Source of the DNA: Sphingomonas sp. AR_OL41 | GTDB lineage: Bacteria > Pseudomonadota > Alphaproteobacteria > Sphingomonadales > Sphingomonadaceae | Length of the DNA: 64,000 nt | Assembly (NCBI RefSeq): GCF_029911635.1 | Contig: NZ_JARYTI010000018.1 | Coordinates: 1-64,000, forward strand | Direction: 5' to 3' | Part shown: in pieces, positions 35,087 through 43,838 of the stretch | Position numbering within the stretch: the first letter of the stretch is position 1 | Layout of the letters: each line of letters begins with the position of its first letter | Notes under the pieces: model-generated | What the model saw: the letters and a program-made list of their open reading frames with translations, nothing else | What the model was told of the DNA's origin: nothing | Database searches by the model: none | Translations under genes and position numbers: made by a program

Positions 35087-36344
35087 CCACTTCCGGGACG
35101 GAAGGCGTGCGTGCCAGCACACGCGCGGCGACGAGATTGGCGAGTGCTGCCAGGACGAACATCGGCACCAGCGCCTGAAACGCCACGCGCAGCGATTGAC
35201 CGCCATGGGCTGGCAGCGCGGCGTCGCTGACCATGCCGAGGAACAACGGTCCGCAGCCTAGCCCGATCAGATTGAGGCAGAACAGCATCATCGCGCTGGC
35301 GGCGCTGCGCTGCGCAGGCGGCACCAGTTGCTGCACTATCGCGACGGTCGGGGCGAGATAGAAAACCGACAGGGCCAGCGTAACGCCGAACACCGGCAGC
35401 GCCAGCCGCCAGTCGTTGAGTATCGTCGCCGCGAACAACAGCGGCGCGCCCAGCGCGAGCGCCGCCGCCGGGATCAGCGCGAACATCCGCCGATCCGTCG
35501 CGGCGAGCCGATCGGTCAGCACGCCGCTCGCCCAGATGCCGGCACCGAGCCCACCGGCCAGCGTCAGGCTGAGCCACAGGCCGATCTGGCCAAGATTCAT
35601 GCCCAGCACACGGATCAGATAGGCCGAGATCCATGCCATCAGCCCGTAACAGGCGAACGCGCCGAGCCCGCCGGCGAGCGACACCAACATCAGGGCCGGC
35701 GACGAAACGAACAGCGCTACCGCGCGCGGTAACGAGACCGCGCCATGGGCACCTGCGGCGGCGTTGACCTGGCCGCGCGCCGGCTCGCGGACTAGGGCAA
35801 GGAGCAACAACGACAGCAGGATGCCGGGCGCCGACACCGCAAAGAAGGCGACGCGCCAACCATAGAGCGACGCGATCCAGCCGCCCGTCGCGGTGCCGAT
35901 GCCGATGCCGATCGGCACGCCGAGCGAGTATATCGCGATCGCCCGCGCGCGCCGTTGCGGCGGGAACATGTCGGCGATCAACGAATAGGAGGGCGGGACG
36001 CCACCAGCCTCGCCGACTGCGACGCCGATCCGTGCCGCCGCCAGCGAGCCGAAGCCGGTCGCCAGACCGCACGCTGCGGAAAAGCCGCTCCACAGCGCGC
36101 ATGACCCGGCGATCACCCAGGTCCGGCGCGTGCGATCGGCGAGCCAGGCGAGCGGGATGCCGAAGCTGGTATAGAAAAGCGCGAACATGAAGCCGGTGAG
36201 CAGGCCGAGCTGGCTGTCCGACAGATGCAGTTCGTGCTTGATCGGCTCGATCAGCACGCCGAGGATCTGACGATCCATGAAGTTGAAGACGTAGATCGTC
36301 ATCAGCAGGATGAGCGCGACGGTTCGGTCGCCTTGTTTCGTCAT
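35070..36344 (-). CDS. MFS transporter, spinster-like
   Basis: A 424-residue carrier with 12 membrane segments. FNFMDRQILGVLIEPIKHELHLSDSQLGLLTGFMFALFY and the A-motif LADRTRRTWVIAG place it in the spinster-like group. GVAVGEAGGVPPSYSLIADMFPPQRRARA is the other shared block. The ATG at 36342-36344 has an AGAGGGAAC site; the longer open frame to 36479 is not needed. It lies between the FGE/cytochrome cluster and the bicupin cluster. Substrate unknown; relatives commonly accompany sphingomonad catabolic genes. Confidence 0.88.
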   Translation of the reverse strand: MTKQGDRTVALILLMTIYVFNFMDRQILGVLIEPIKHELHLSDSQLGLLTGFMFALFYTSFGIPLAWLADRTRRTWVIAGSCALWSGFSAACGLATGFGSLAAARIGVAVGEAGGVPPSYSLIADMFPPQRRARAIAIYSLGVPIGIGIGTATGGWIASLYGWRVAFFAVSAPGILLSLLLLALVREPARGQVNAAAGAHGAVSLPRAVALFVSSPALMLVSLAGGLGAFACYGLMAWISAYLIRVLGMNLGQIGLWLSLTLAGGLGAGIWASGVLTDRLAATDRRMFALIPAAALALGAPLLFAATILNDWRLALPVFGVTLALSVFYLAPTVAIVQQLVPPAQRSAASAMMLFCLNLIGLGCGPLFLGMVSDAALPAHGGQSLRVAFQALVPMFVLAALANLVAARVLARTPSVPEVAISGL

Positions 36345-36505
36345 GGTTGGTTCCCTCTCCCACCGCGCTTGTCGGCGCATGACGCGCGGCACGCCACCCG
36401 CCGGGACACCCGCCACCGCTACTCGGTGACGCCGAAGCCTGCCACTGGCGATGCCACGCCGCGCCGCTATCATCTGCAAGTGTGACGACTGACGAGGGTA
36501 AAGGG

Positions 36506-37390
36506 ATGAAACGGAGCGGTCCCATGGCCATGGCAGCGCTGGCCGTGCTTGCGGTCAGCCCGGCGCGACCGGCCGACAAACCGGTCACGGCAGGCGCAGC
36601 GCCGGTCGTCATCCTGCATCAGGACGTCCCGCTCTTTACAATCTATGCGTGGGAGCGCTGGGGCAATTTCATCAACGCGGAGGCCGGCAGCAAGACCGAA
36701 ATTCCCTATGATGCCGCGCGCCTGCAGGTGAAGGTCTATACCTTCCCGAGCGGCGAAATCCGCGCGATCCGCTTCGGCAACGGCGTGCGCACGCATCGCC
36801 ACATCAACCAGACCGACACGATTCTGTACAGCTGGCAGGCGCACCGCGTCCACTTCGTCGATGATCAGGCGATGGTGACCGAACCGGGGGACTTCGCGCT
36901 GCACCAGAAGGGCGTGTACCATTCCGGCGAGGAGACCCGCCACGGCGGCGGCATCGACCTGGAATTCGCCATGACCATCCCTGGGCGCCACAACGACCCG
37001 CACGGCTATTGGTCGCTGGCGCGAGATCACCCCGTCCAGCCGGCGGCGGCATGGCAGCTGGGCGGTGTCTATCAGGAGGCGATCGGCCCGGCAGCTGCGA
37101 ACGCGCCGGCGGGCGCGACGCGCTTTCGCGTGCGGCTGGCCGAACTGCCCGATTATCAGGCGCGCGAAGTCTATCTTCCCGCCGGCGCGACAATCGCGGG
37201 CCGGCTGGCGGGCAAGGACCGCCTGTTCTTCGTGGCCTCGGGGCGGGTGACCGCCACTGCCGGCGGCACTGGCCATGCCCTGGTGTCGGAGGATACCGCC
37301 TGGGCCGAGCACGACCAGCCCTTCGCGATCACCGCGCGCGAGGACAGCATGATCGTCGAGGCTTTCGTACCGCCCAGGGCGGCGCCGTGA
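36506..37390 (+). CDS. Secreted bicupin protein
   Basis: A 294-residue protein with a short N-terminal export signal (MAMAALAVLAVSPARPA). The first cupin domain has a metal-type site, VRTHRHINQTDTILYSWQAHRV and GDFALHQKGVYHSGEET (three His and a Glu possible). The second domain, RLFFVASGRVTATAGGTGHALVSEDTAWAEHDQ, lacks the usual HxH. ATG 36506 follows GAGGGTAAAGG. An in-frame earlier ATG at 36482-36488 is not supported. It starts a plus-strand run leading to crotonase and esterase genes 93 bases on; a ring-opening or isomerase role is possible but not shown. Confidence 0.8.
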   Translation: MKRSGPMAMAALAVLAVSPARPADKPVTAGAAPVVILHQDVPLFTIYAWERWGNFINAEAGSKTEIPYDAARLQVKVYTFPSGEIRAIRFGNGVRTHRHINQTDTILYSWQAHRVHFVDDQAMVTEPGDFALHQKGVYHSGEETRHGGGIDLEFAMTIPGRHNDPHGYWSLARDHPVQPAAAWQLGGVYQEAIGPAAANAPAGATRFRVRLAELPDYQAREVYLPAGATIAGRLAGKDRLFFVASGRVTATAGGTGHALVSEDTAWAEHDQPFAITAREDSMIVEAFVPPRAAP

Positions 37391-37483
37391 TCGCGGCCAC
37401 CCGGCATTCGGGCGTGAGATCGAAAGAATGCGGCTGCGGGACGGCGCTTGTTGCAGCATGACGCCGAACACTGGAGAGAACCC

Positions 37484-38269
37484 TTGACCTTTACGACGTT
37501 GCGTTTCGAGCAGACCGACGGCATCGCCGTCATGACCTTCGCCACGCCGGACAATCTCAACGGCATCACCGAGGCGCGCATCGACGAGATCGAGGCGGTG
37601 CTCGGCATCTGCGAGACCGACGAGTCGATCCGGGCGCTGATCATCACCGGCGAGGGCCGCGCTTTTTGTGTCGGGCTCGACCTCGGCCTGCTCGACCGCG
37701 CCTTTGGCGATCTCGATTATTTCGACAGCATCGTGGCGCGCATCAACGGTATCATCACCCGGCTCGAGGGGCTGTCGATCCCGACGATCACCGCGCATAA
37801 CGGCTTCACCCGCGCCGGCGGCTTCGAAATGGCGCTTGGCTGCGACTTCATGATCGTCGCGGACGAGGCCAAGGTCGGCGACGTCCACACCGATGCCGGC
37901 GTCGTCCCGGCGTGCGTTACGCTACGGCTGCGTCGCCGGGTCGGCGATATGCGCGCCAAGGAAATCCTGTGGACCGCGCGCTGGTACAAGGGGCCAGAGG
38001 CAGTCGCGGTCGGGCTGGCGATCAAGTCGGTGCCGCTGGCCGATCTGCTCGATGAGGCCAAGGCCTTTGCCCGGACGATGATCGACAAGCCACGCCCGAC
38101 GCTCGCCGCGCTGAAGGGCATCCTCCGCGACGGCGAGGGCATGAGCATCGCCGAGGGCGCCGCGATGGAGCTGCGCGTGTTCGGCCATTACAACCGCACA
38201 CAGCCTTATGGCCGCGAGGGCTATGCCGCGTTTCGCGAGAGCCGCACGCCAAGCTGGAAGACCGCCTGA
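37484..38269 (+). CDS. Enoyl-CoA hydratase/isomerase-family protein (crotonase fold)
   Basis: A 261-residue crotonase. Starts at TTG 37484 because GGAGAG lies 5-6 bases upstream and no ATG fits. The oxyanion region RAGGFEMALGCDFMIVADEAKVGD retains the Gly pair and the first catalytic Glu (GGFEMAL). The second block reads VHTDAGVVPAC rather than the usual PEVxLGxxPG, so the second catalytic Glu is replaced by His. It may be an isomerase, hydrolase or decarboxylase rather than a plain hydratase. It shares the TGATG overlap with the following esterase, so they are translated together. Confidence 0.85.
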   Translation: MTFTTLRFEQTDGIAVMTFATPDNLNGITEARIDEIEAVLGICETDESIRALIITGEGRAFCVGLDLGLLDRAFGDLDYFDSIVARINGIITRLEGLSIPTITAHNGFTRAGGFEMALGCDFMIVADEAKVGDVHTDAGVVPACVTLRLRRRVGDMRAKEILWTARWYKGPEAVAVGLAIKSVPLADLLDEAKAFARTMIDKPRPTLAALKGILRDGEGMSIAEGAAMELRVFGHYNRTQPYGREGYAAFRESRTPSWKTA

Positions 38270-40017
38270 TGCGCGCGCTGCTCCGCCTGTTGGTGGTTGC
38301 CGTCGGTCTTTGCCTGGCGATGCCGGCGCTCGCGCAGCAGCCGGTGGCCAGTCCATTGGCCGGCGCGGCGAAGATCGTGCTCGACGCCGAGCGCTGCGAA
38401 GCGCTAGCCGGAGGTCGCTTCCAGAGGCTGGCAGGCGCGGCGACGTGGGTCACCAAGGCCAGCTTCGTGGCGAAAACCGAAAGCCGACAGGCCTATTGCT
38501 CGTTGATGGGCTATGTGAACCCGACGAACGTCTTCGGCATGTACCTGCCGGTCACCCACTGGAACGGCCGCTATCTCGTTCGCGGCTGCGGCGGAAGTTG
38601 CGGCAACGCCGCGGTGGAACTTGCCTGTGGGCTGCACCTGCGCGACGGCTATGCCTGCCTGATCACGGATATGGGACACACCTCCACCACGATCGACAAC
38701 AACTGGGTCGACAACAATCTGCAGGGGTTGGTCGACTTCTCCTATCGCTCGACCCATGTGACGACCGTGGCGGGCAAGGCGATCGCCACCGCTTTCTACG
38801 GCAGATCACCGATAAGATCATATTTCTTCGCATGCTCGACGGGAGGCCGCCAGGGAATGATCGAAGCCGAACGCTTCCCGGAGGATTTCGACGGCATTGT
38901 CGCCATCGCGCCGGCCAGTATGGGGCCGTTCGGGTCGAAGCGCGCGGCGACGGTGTCGGACGTTGATGCGTTCAACAGCAACCCCGACGGATCGCCGATC
39001 CTGCCGGGGCGCAAGGCGATGCTGATCCACGCCGCCGTGGTGCGTGCCTGTGACGGCAATGACGGCGTCAAGGATGGCCTGATCGGCGATCCGCGCCTGT
39101 GTCGCTGGGAACCCGAGGCGATCGCCTGCAAGGCCGGCGGCGAAACGCGCGACTGCTTGACCGCCGCACAAGTCGCCGTGGTGCACAAGATGTATGGCTG
39201 GCGCGGGGCGATGAAGGGCTCCGAACTCAACTGGATCGGCAATTTCATCCGCAGCGCGCCGTTGCCCGGCGAGGGCTGGAAGCCGCTTTTCGACCTCGGC
39301 GTCGGGCGCGGCGACCCGACCACGATCGAGACGATGATCAACCCCAACAACCCCGATCTGCGCCCGTTCCGCGACAATGGCGGCAAGCTGATCCTGGTGC
39401 AGGGCTGGTCGGACTATTCGGTGATGCCGCCGCCGACGCTCGATTATTATCAGACCATGACCAAAACGATGGACGGGCCGGTGGCGACCAAGGGGTTTGC
39501 GCGGCTGTTCATGATCCCCGGCATGGATCACTGCGCGGGCGGCGAGGGTGCCAGCGCGATCGATTATATGGGCGCAATCACCAGCTGGGTCGAAGGCGGC
39601 AATCCTACCGAGTCGCTCCATGGCGTGCATACGGTGCCCGGCGCACCGCTCGACTATTTCGGCGTCGGCCTGCCCTATCTCGACCGCAAATATTATGCCT
39701 TTGAGCGCGACCATCACGCCTTTCCGGGCGCGAGTGTCGCCAGCGGCAAGGATCCCGTCGCGGCGCCCGACAACCGCCCGCTTGCCGAGCGGCTGGCGGA
39801 TGCGGTCCGCAATGCCGAGGCTGTCGCCACCGGTGCGGGCTACCCGCGATCGAGCACGCTCAACATGACGCAGCGTGCGATCTGGGACCTATTCTATCGC
39901 AGCGGCGCCGACAGCGCGGCGCAGACCGCAGCGCTGGCTGCGGTGGCAGCGACCAATCTCGACCCGATCGCGCGCGAAGCCGTGGCACGGATGCGCGCCG
40001 AACTGGCGCTTGGTTAG
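38269..40017 (+). CDS. Tannase/feruloyl esterase-family hydrolase
   Basis: A 582-residue exported esterase (signal ...CLAMPALAQ). It contains the intact CS-D-HC arrangement: nucleophile in FACSTGGRQG with Cys before Ser, acid in VQGWSDYSVMPP, and GMDHCAGGEG with Cys after His. A lid region rich in Cys pairs (CGGSCGN, CDGNDGVKDG calcium-binding-like) fits the family. The C-terminus has an extra segment after residue 480 (NRPLAERLADAVRNAEAVA) not present in the other two paralogues here. It is in the CoA ligase and amidohydrolase run and may release an aromatic or polyol acid to be activated downstream. Confidence 0.89.
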   Translation: MRALLRLLVVAVGLCLAMPALAQQPVASPLAGAAKIVLDAERCEALAGGRFQRLAGAATWVTKASFVAKTESRQAYCSLMGYVNPTNVFGMYLPVTHWNGRYLVRGCGGSCGNAAVELACGLHLRDGYACLITDMGHTSTTIDNNWVDNNLQGLVDFSYRSTHVTTVAGKAIATAFYGRSPIRSYFFACSTGGRQGMIEAERFPEDFDGIVAIAPASMGPFGSKRAATVSDVDAFNSNPDGSPILPGRKAMLIHAAVVRACDGNDGVKDGLIGDPRLCRWEPEAIACKAGGETRDCLTAAQVAVVHKMYGWRGAMKGSELNWIGNFIRSAPLPGEGWKPLFDLGVGRGDPTTIETMINPNNPDLRPFRDNGGKLILVQGWSDYSVMPPPTLDYYQTMTKTMDGPVATKGFARLFMIPGMDHCAGGEGASAIDYMGAITSWVEGGNPTESLHGVHTVPGAPLDYFGVGLPYLDRKYYAFERDHHAFPGASVASGKDPVAAPDNRPLAERLADAVRNAEAVATGAGYPRSSTLNMTQRAIWDLFYRSGADSAAQTAALAAVAATNLDPIAREAVARMRAELALG

Positions 40018-40029
40018 GAGCTATCTGTT

Positions 40030-40890
40030 TTGAGTGGTTACATCGACATCGTCTGCAACATCTACACGCCCGAAGCCGTCGCCAATGGCTGGACCGGTCT
40101 CGATGATGATTTCAAGCGCCAGGTCCGCATGCCCGCCGAGATGTTCGGCGGTGTTTCGATCGACGATTATCTCAAGAAGATGGATCGCGCCGGGATCGAG
40201 CGTTCGCTGCTGATCGCGGTGCGCGCCGGTGACCTGCGCGTGCGCGGATCATGGGAAATCCCGTACAAGGTCATCGCCGATATCTGCGCGGCGCATCCCG
40301 ACCGGTTCTCGGCGCTCGCCGGGATTGACCAGACGCGCGGCATGGAAGGTCTGCGCGACCTGACGCAGGCGGTCGAGGAATATGGCTTTGTCGGCGCGCA
40401 CTGGTACCCGCACTGGTTCGCCTGTGCGCCCGACGCGGCGCAGATCTACCCTTATTACGCCAAATGCTGCGAGCTCGACATTCCGATCATGCTGCAGGTC
40501 GGGCAGAACCTCGTTTATTCGAAGGAACGGCGCCTGCCGTCGGTCGCGCGGCCGATCCTGCTCGACCAGGTGGCGATCGATTTCCCCGATCTGCCGATCA
40601 TCGGCATCCATATAGGCGTGCCATGGACCGACGAGATGATCGCGATGTGCTGGAAGCACCCCAATATCTACACCGCCGGGGACGCCTACGCGCCCAAGCA
40701 CTGGCCGCCGCAATATGTCCGCTATGCCGACAGCTATGGCAGCCACAAGGTGCTGTTCGGCACCGACTGGCCGGTGATCGACCCCGAACGTGCGGTGAGC
40801 GAGGTCGCGGCCCTTGGCCTGCGCCCCGCCAGTCACGCCAGGATGATGCGCGACAACGCGCTCGCCGTGTTCACGAAACTGCCGCGGTGA
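40030..40890 (+). CDS. Amidohydrolase-2 family protein with altered N-terminal metal motif
   Basis: A 286-residue TIM barrel of the amidohydrolase-2 (ACMSD-like) family that usually decarboxylates or hydrolyses small aromatic acids. YGFVGAHWYPHWF, IIGIHIGVPW (His), VLFGTDWPVI (metal Asp) and MMRDNALAVF are family landmarks. The usual N-terminal DxHxH metal pair reads DIVCN here, so both histidines are absent. TTG at 40030 is preceded by AGGAG at a suitable distance. It overlaps the ligase start by 4 bases (GTGA). It could be a metal-deficient or non-classical member, or a lactonase-like hydrolase. Confidence 0.8.
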   Translation: MSGYIDIVCNIYTPEAVANGWTGLDDDFKRQVRMPAEMFGGVSIDDYLKKMDRAGIERSLLIAVRAGDLRVRGSWEIPYKVIADICAAHPDRFSALAGIDQTRGMEGLRDLTQAVEEYGFVGAHWYPHWFACAPDAAQIYPYYAKCCELDIPIMLQVGQNLVYSKERRLPSVARPILLDQVAIDFPDLPIIGIHIGVPWTDEMIAMCWKHPNIYTAGDAYAPKHWPPQYVRYADSYGSHKVLFGTDWPVIDPERAVSEVAALGLRPASHARMMRDNALAVFTKLPR

Positions 40891-42503
40891 CACGCCCCGC
40901 CACTCTGCCCGATACCTTTCACGCCATGACCTTCGGCGCGGCGTTGCGCGCAGCGGCGGCGCGCGACCCGCACAAGATCGCCATTCTGCACGGCGAAGAA
41001 AGCCGCACCTTCGCCGACCTGTCATACCGCGTCGGTCAGTTGCGCGATGCCGCGATCGGCCTCGGCGTGACCAAGGGCGATGTCGTGGCGATCGTCTCAC
41101 GCAACCGACCCGAGTTCATCGAGGTGGTGGCGGGCGTGCCCGATGCCGGCGCCGCGGTCGCCACGATCAACCCGCGCCTCGCGCCCGGTGAAGTGGCGCA
41201 GACGCTGGCGGATTGCGCCGCGCGGATTGTGTTTGTGGATGCGGAATCGCGCAATTTGGTCGAGGCTGCATGTTCCCCGGCGCAAGCGGGGGTCCAGTTG
41301 GGGGAGGTGGGTAACGAAGCGCAGCTCTCCGTAACATCGGGCGTTCCAACTCGGTCCCGGCTTGCGTCGGGGAGCATGAGAGTCGTCGAATTCGGGCCGC
41401 AGTACGAAGCTCTGCTCGCCGAAGCGCAAACACCGACCACGCTCCCCCACATCGAGGAATGGGATGGCTGGACCATCCCCTACACCTCCGGCACCACCGG
41501 CAAGCCAAAGGGCGTCATCCTGTCGCACCGCTCGCGCATGCTGGTCGGGTTGATCTGTGCCGCCGAGTTCGGCTGTTTTGGCCCCGACGACCGCTTCCTG
41601 GCGATGACGCCGATGAACCATGGCGGCGGGCTGGGCTTCCCGACCGGCGTACTCGCGGCCGGCGGGTCGATCGAGATTCTCGACAAGTTCCATCCCGAGA
41701 TCGTGCTCGAACGGTTGAAGTTCGGCGGCATCACCGGCCTGTTCATGGTGCCGACGCACTTCCAGATGATTTTCGCGCTGCCGCCCGAAACGCTGGCGCA
41801 CTATGCGCGCCCGCCGATCCGTTCGATCCTCGCCAATGCCGCTCCGTTGCCGCAGGCGCTGAAGGAAAAGATCATCCCCTATTTCGGCGAGACCGTGCTG
41901 CACGAGCTCTACGCCGCGACCGAGACCGGGCTGGTGTGCAACCTCCGGCCGAAGGACCAGCTGCGCAAGGTCAGCTGTGTCGGCACGACCTTTCCGCATG
42001 TCGAGGCCGAGGTGCGCCGCGACGATGGCAGTGTGTGCGATCCCGACGAGGTCGGCGAGCTGTGGAGCCGTGGTCCCGTGCTGTTCAACGGCTATTGGGA
42101 CCGCCCCGAGGAAACCGCCAAGGCAGTGAAGGACGGCTGGGTCTCGGTCGGCGACATGGCGCGGCGCGATGCGGAAGGGTTCCTCTATATCGTCGATCGC
42201 AAGAAGGACATGGTCATCTCCGGCGGCGTCAACATCTACCCGCGTGAGGTCGAGGAAGTGCTGTTCGCGCACCCCGACATCGCCGACGTCGCGGTGATCG
42301 GCGTACCCGATGAGACCTGGGGCGAGCGCCTCAAGGCGTTCGTCGTGCCACGCGGCGGGGCGACGGTGACCGCCGAGACGATTGCCGCCTACTGCACGGG
42401 CAGGATCGCCAACTACAAGATTCCGCGCGAATTGACCTGTGTCGCCGAACTGCCGCGCAACGCCAATGGCAAGGTATTGAAGACCGAACTGCGCGCCACC
42501 TGA
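40887..42503 (+). CDS. Acyl-CoA ligase (AMP-forming) carrying a REP-like insert
   Basis: A 538-residue ANL-superfamily ligase that makes an acyl-AMP then an acyl-CoA. P-loop YTSGTTGKPKGVILSHR, ELYAATETG, hinge GDMARRDAEGFLYIVDRKKDMVISGG, and the C-terminal catalytic Lys in NANGKVLKTELR are intact. Start is GTG at 40887, overlapping the amidohydrolase stop. Residues 129-164 are encoded by a palindromic insert absent from the fold (listed separately). The insert lies between two N-terminal domain strands (FVDAESRNLVEAA and MRVVEFG). The frame is kept, so the enzyme may still work. Substrate unknown, perhaps the acid released by the tannase-family esterase upstream. Confidence 0.87.
   Translation: MTRPATLPDTFHAMTFGAALRAAAARDPHKIAILHGEESRTFADLSYRVGQLRDAAIGLGVTKGDVVAIVSRNRPEFIEVVAGVPDAGAAVATINPRLAPGEVAQTLADCAARIVFVDAESRNLVEAACSPAQAGVQLGEVGNEAQLSVTSGVPTRSRLASGSMRVVEFGPQYEALLAEAQTPTTLPHIEEWDGWTIPYTSGTTGKPKGVILSHRSRMLVGLICAAEFGCFGPDDRFLAMTPMNHGGGLGFPTGVLAAGGSIEILDKFHPEIVLERLKFGGITGLFMVPTHFQMIFALPPETLAHYARPPIRSILANAAPLPQALKEKIIPYFGETVLHELYAATETGLVCNLRPKDQLRKVSCVGTTFPHVEAEVRRDDGSVCDPDEVGELWSRGPVLFNGYWDRPEETAKAVKDGWVSVGDMARRDAEGFLYIVDRKKDMVISGGVNIYPREVEEVLFAHPDIADVAVIGVPDETWGERLKAFVVPRGGATVTAETIAAYCTGRIANYKIPRELTCVAELPRNANGKVLKTELRAT
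41271..41376 (+). repeat. REP-like imperfect palindrome inserted in frame in the acyl-CoA ligase gene
   Basis: Two arms read as inverted repeats: TGTTCCCCGGCGCAAGC... at 41271-41302, and on the other strand TGCTCCCCGACGCAAGC... from 41376 back to 41343. They share CTCCCC/TTCCCC, CGCAAGC, GGGGTCC/GGGACC and AGTTGG. Between them lie about 40 bases. Such short palindromic repeats are common between genes in sphingomonads. Here the element is translated as a Gly/Ser/Ala-rich 36-residue loop. No second copy was found in this window. Confidence 0.72.
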
Positions 42504-42533
42504 TGGCGCGCAACAAAGCAGGGGGGACAGGTA

Positions 42534-43838
42534 ATGACGACGGACGAAAGCCGCGAGACCAGGCGCTATGCGGTCTGGTTCGTCGCGGTGCTGATCCTCG
42601 CTTACACCTTCTCATACATCGACCGCACGATCCTCACGCTGATGGTGGCGCCGATCCGCGCCAGCCTGAAGATCAGCGACGTGCAGTTGAGCCTGCTCCA
42701 CGGTTTCGCCTTTGCGATCTTCTACACCTTCATGGGCATACCGATCGGGCGGCTGGTCGATCGTTATCGCCGCACGATCATCGTCGCGATCGGCATCGCG
42801 ATCTGGAGCGTCGCCACCGCGCTGTGCGGGTTCGCCACCACCTTTACCGCGATGTTCGTGGCGCGGATCGCAGTCGGGGTCGGCGAGTCGACGCTGTCGC
42901 CGGCGGCCTATTCCATGCTCGCCGACAAATTCAGCGGCAAGAAGCTCGTCCGCGCGCTCGCCTTCTACCAGAGCGCGATCTATCTCGGCCCGGCGATCGC
43001 CACCGTGTTCGGCGGCGTGATTCTGGCGAAGCTCGCACCGGTCGATGGCGCGTTCGGGCATTTCGAACCGTGGCAGATCGTCTTTCTGATCGTTGGCCTG
43101 CCGGGCCTGCTGATCGCACTGCTGTTCGCGACGTTGCGCGAGCCGGCGCGGCGCGGTGCGGGCGCCAACGTCACCGTGCCGTCGCTCGGCGCGGTGCTGG
43201 CGCATATGCGGGCAGCGCTGGGCGCTTACGGCCTGCTCATCCTTGGCCTGTGCCTCCAAAGCATCATGTGGAACGGCGCTGCGGCGTGGTTCCCGACGCA
43301 TCTGATCCGTGCCTATGGCTACACCACCAGCGATGTTGCGTGGAGCTACGGGCCCATCATCGCGATCTGCGGCACGGCGGGCGGGCTCACCGGTGGCTGG
43401 CTCGCCGGCTGGTTGCGAGACCGGGAGCGGAGCGATTCCAATGTGCTGATCGGCGTGATCGCGGCAGCGGGCGCCTGCCCGTTCGCCTTCGCTGCGCCGT
43501 TGATGCCGACCGCCGGAGCGTCTTTGACGCTGATCGGCATCTTCCTGTTCATGGGCGCAATGCCTTATGGCGGCGCGGCGGCGGCGTTCCAGGAGATCAC
43601 CCCCAACCGCATGCGCGGCCAGGTGTCGGCGGTCTACCTCTTCTGGCTCAACCTTGCCGGCATCGGCCTCGGCTCGACGCTCGTCGCGCTCGCCACCGAG
43701 CATCTCTATGGCGGCGACAAGGGCGTCAGCGCGGCGCTGTCGACCGTCAGCGGCTGCGCGGCGCTCGCCTCGGTCGTGGCGCTCCTGGCGTGTCTTGCTC
43801 CCTATCGCCGCGCGATGGCCTCAGGCGCGACGGAATAG
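42534..43838 (+). CDS. MFS transporter, spinster-like
   Basis: A 434-residue carrier with 12 membrane segments. YTFSYIDRTILTLMVAPIRASLKISDVQLSLLHGFAFAIFYTFMG and RLVDRYRRTIIVAIG identify the spinster-like MFS group, as do GVGESTLSPAAYSMLADKF and the late QEITPNRMRGQVSAVYLFWLN. Start after GGGGGGACAG. It is the last gene of the plus-strand cupin-crotonase-esterase-amidohydrolase-ligase run, 30 bases after the ligase stop, so it probably imports or exports the substrate of that pathway. Its end overlaps the convergent isochorismatase-family gene by 18 bases. Confidence 0.9.
   Translation: MTTDESRETRRYAVWFVAVLILAYTFSYIDRTILTLMVAPIRASLKISDVQLSLLHGFAFAIFYTFMGIPIGRLVDRYRRTIIVAIGIAIWSVATALCGFATTFTAMFVARIAVGVGESTLSPAAYSMLADKFSGKKLVRALAFYQSAIYLGPAIATVFGGVILAKLAPVDGAFGHFEPWQIVFLIVGLPGLLIALLFATLREPARRGAGANVTVPSLGAVLAHMRAALGAYGLLILGLCLQSIMWNGAAAWFPTHLIRAYGYTTSDVAWSYGPIIAICGTAGGLTGGWLAGWLRDRERSDSNVLIGVIAAAGACPFAFAAPLMPTAGASLTLIGIFLFMGAMPYGGAAAAFQEITPNRMRGQVSAVYLFWLNLAGIGLGSTLVALATEHLYGGDKGVSAALSTVSGCAALASVVALLACLAPYRRAMASGATE

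Noticed and set aside
42612..43703. Long minus-strand frame opposite the MFS gene at 42.5-43.8 kb
   Set aside because: Arg/Asp/Gln-rich shadow frame antisense to a clear 12-segment carrier.
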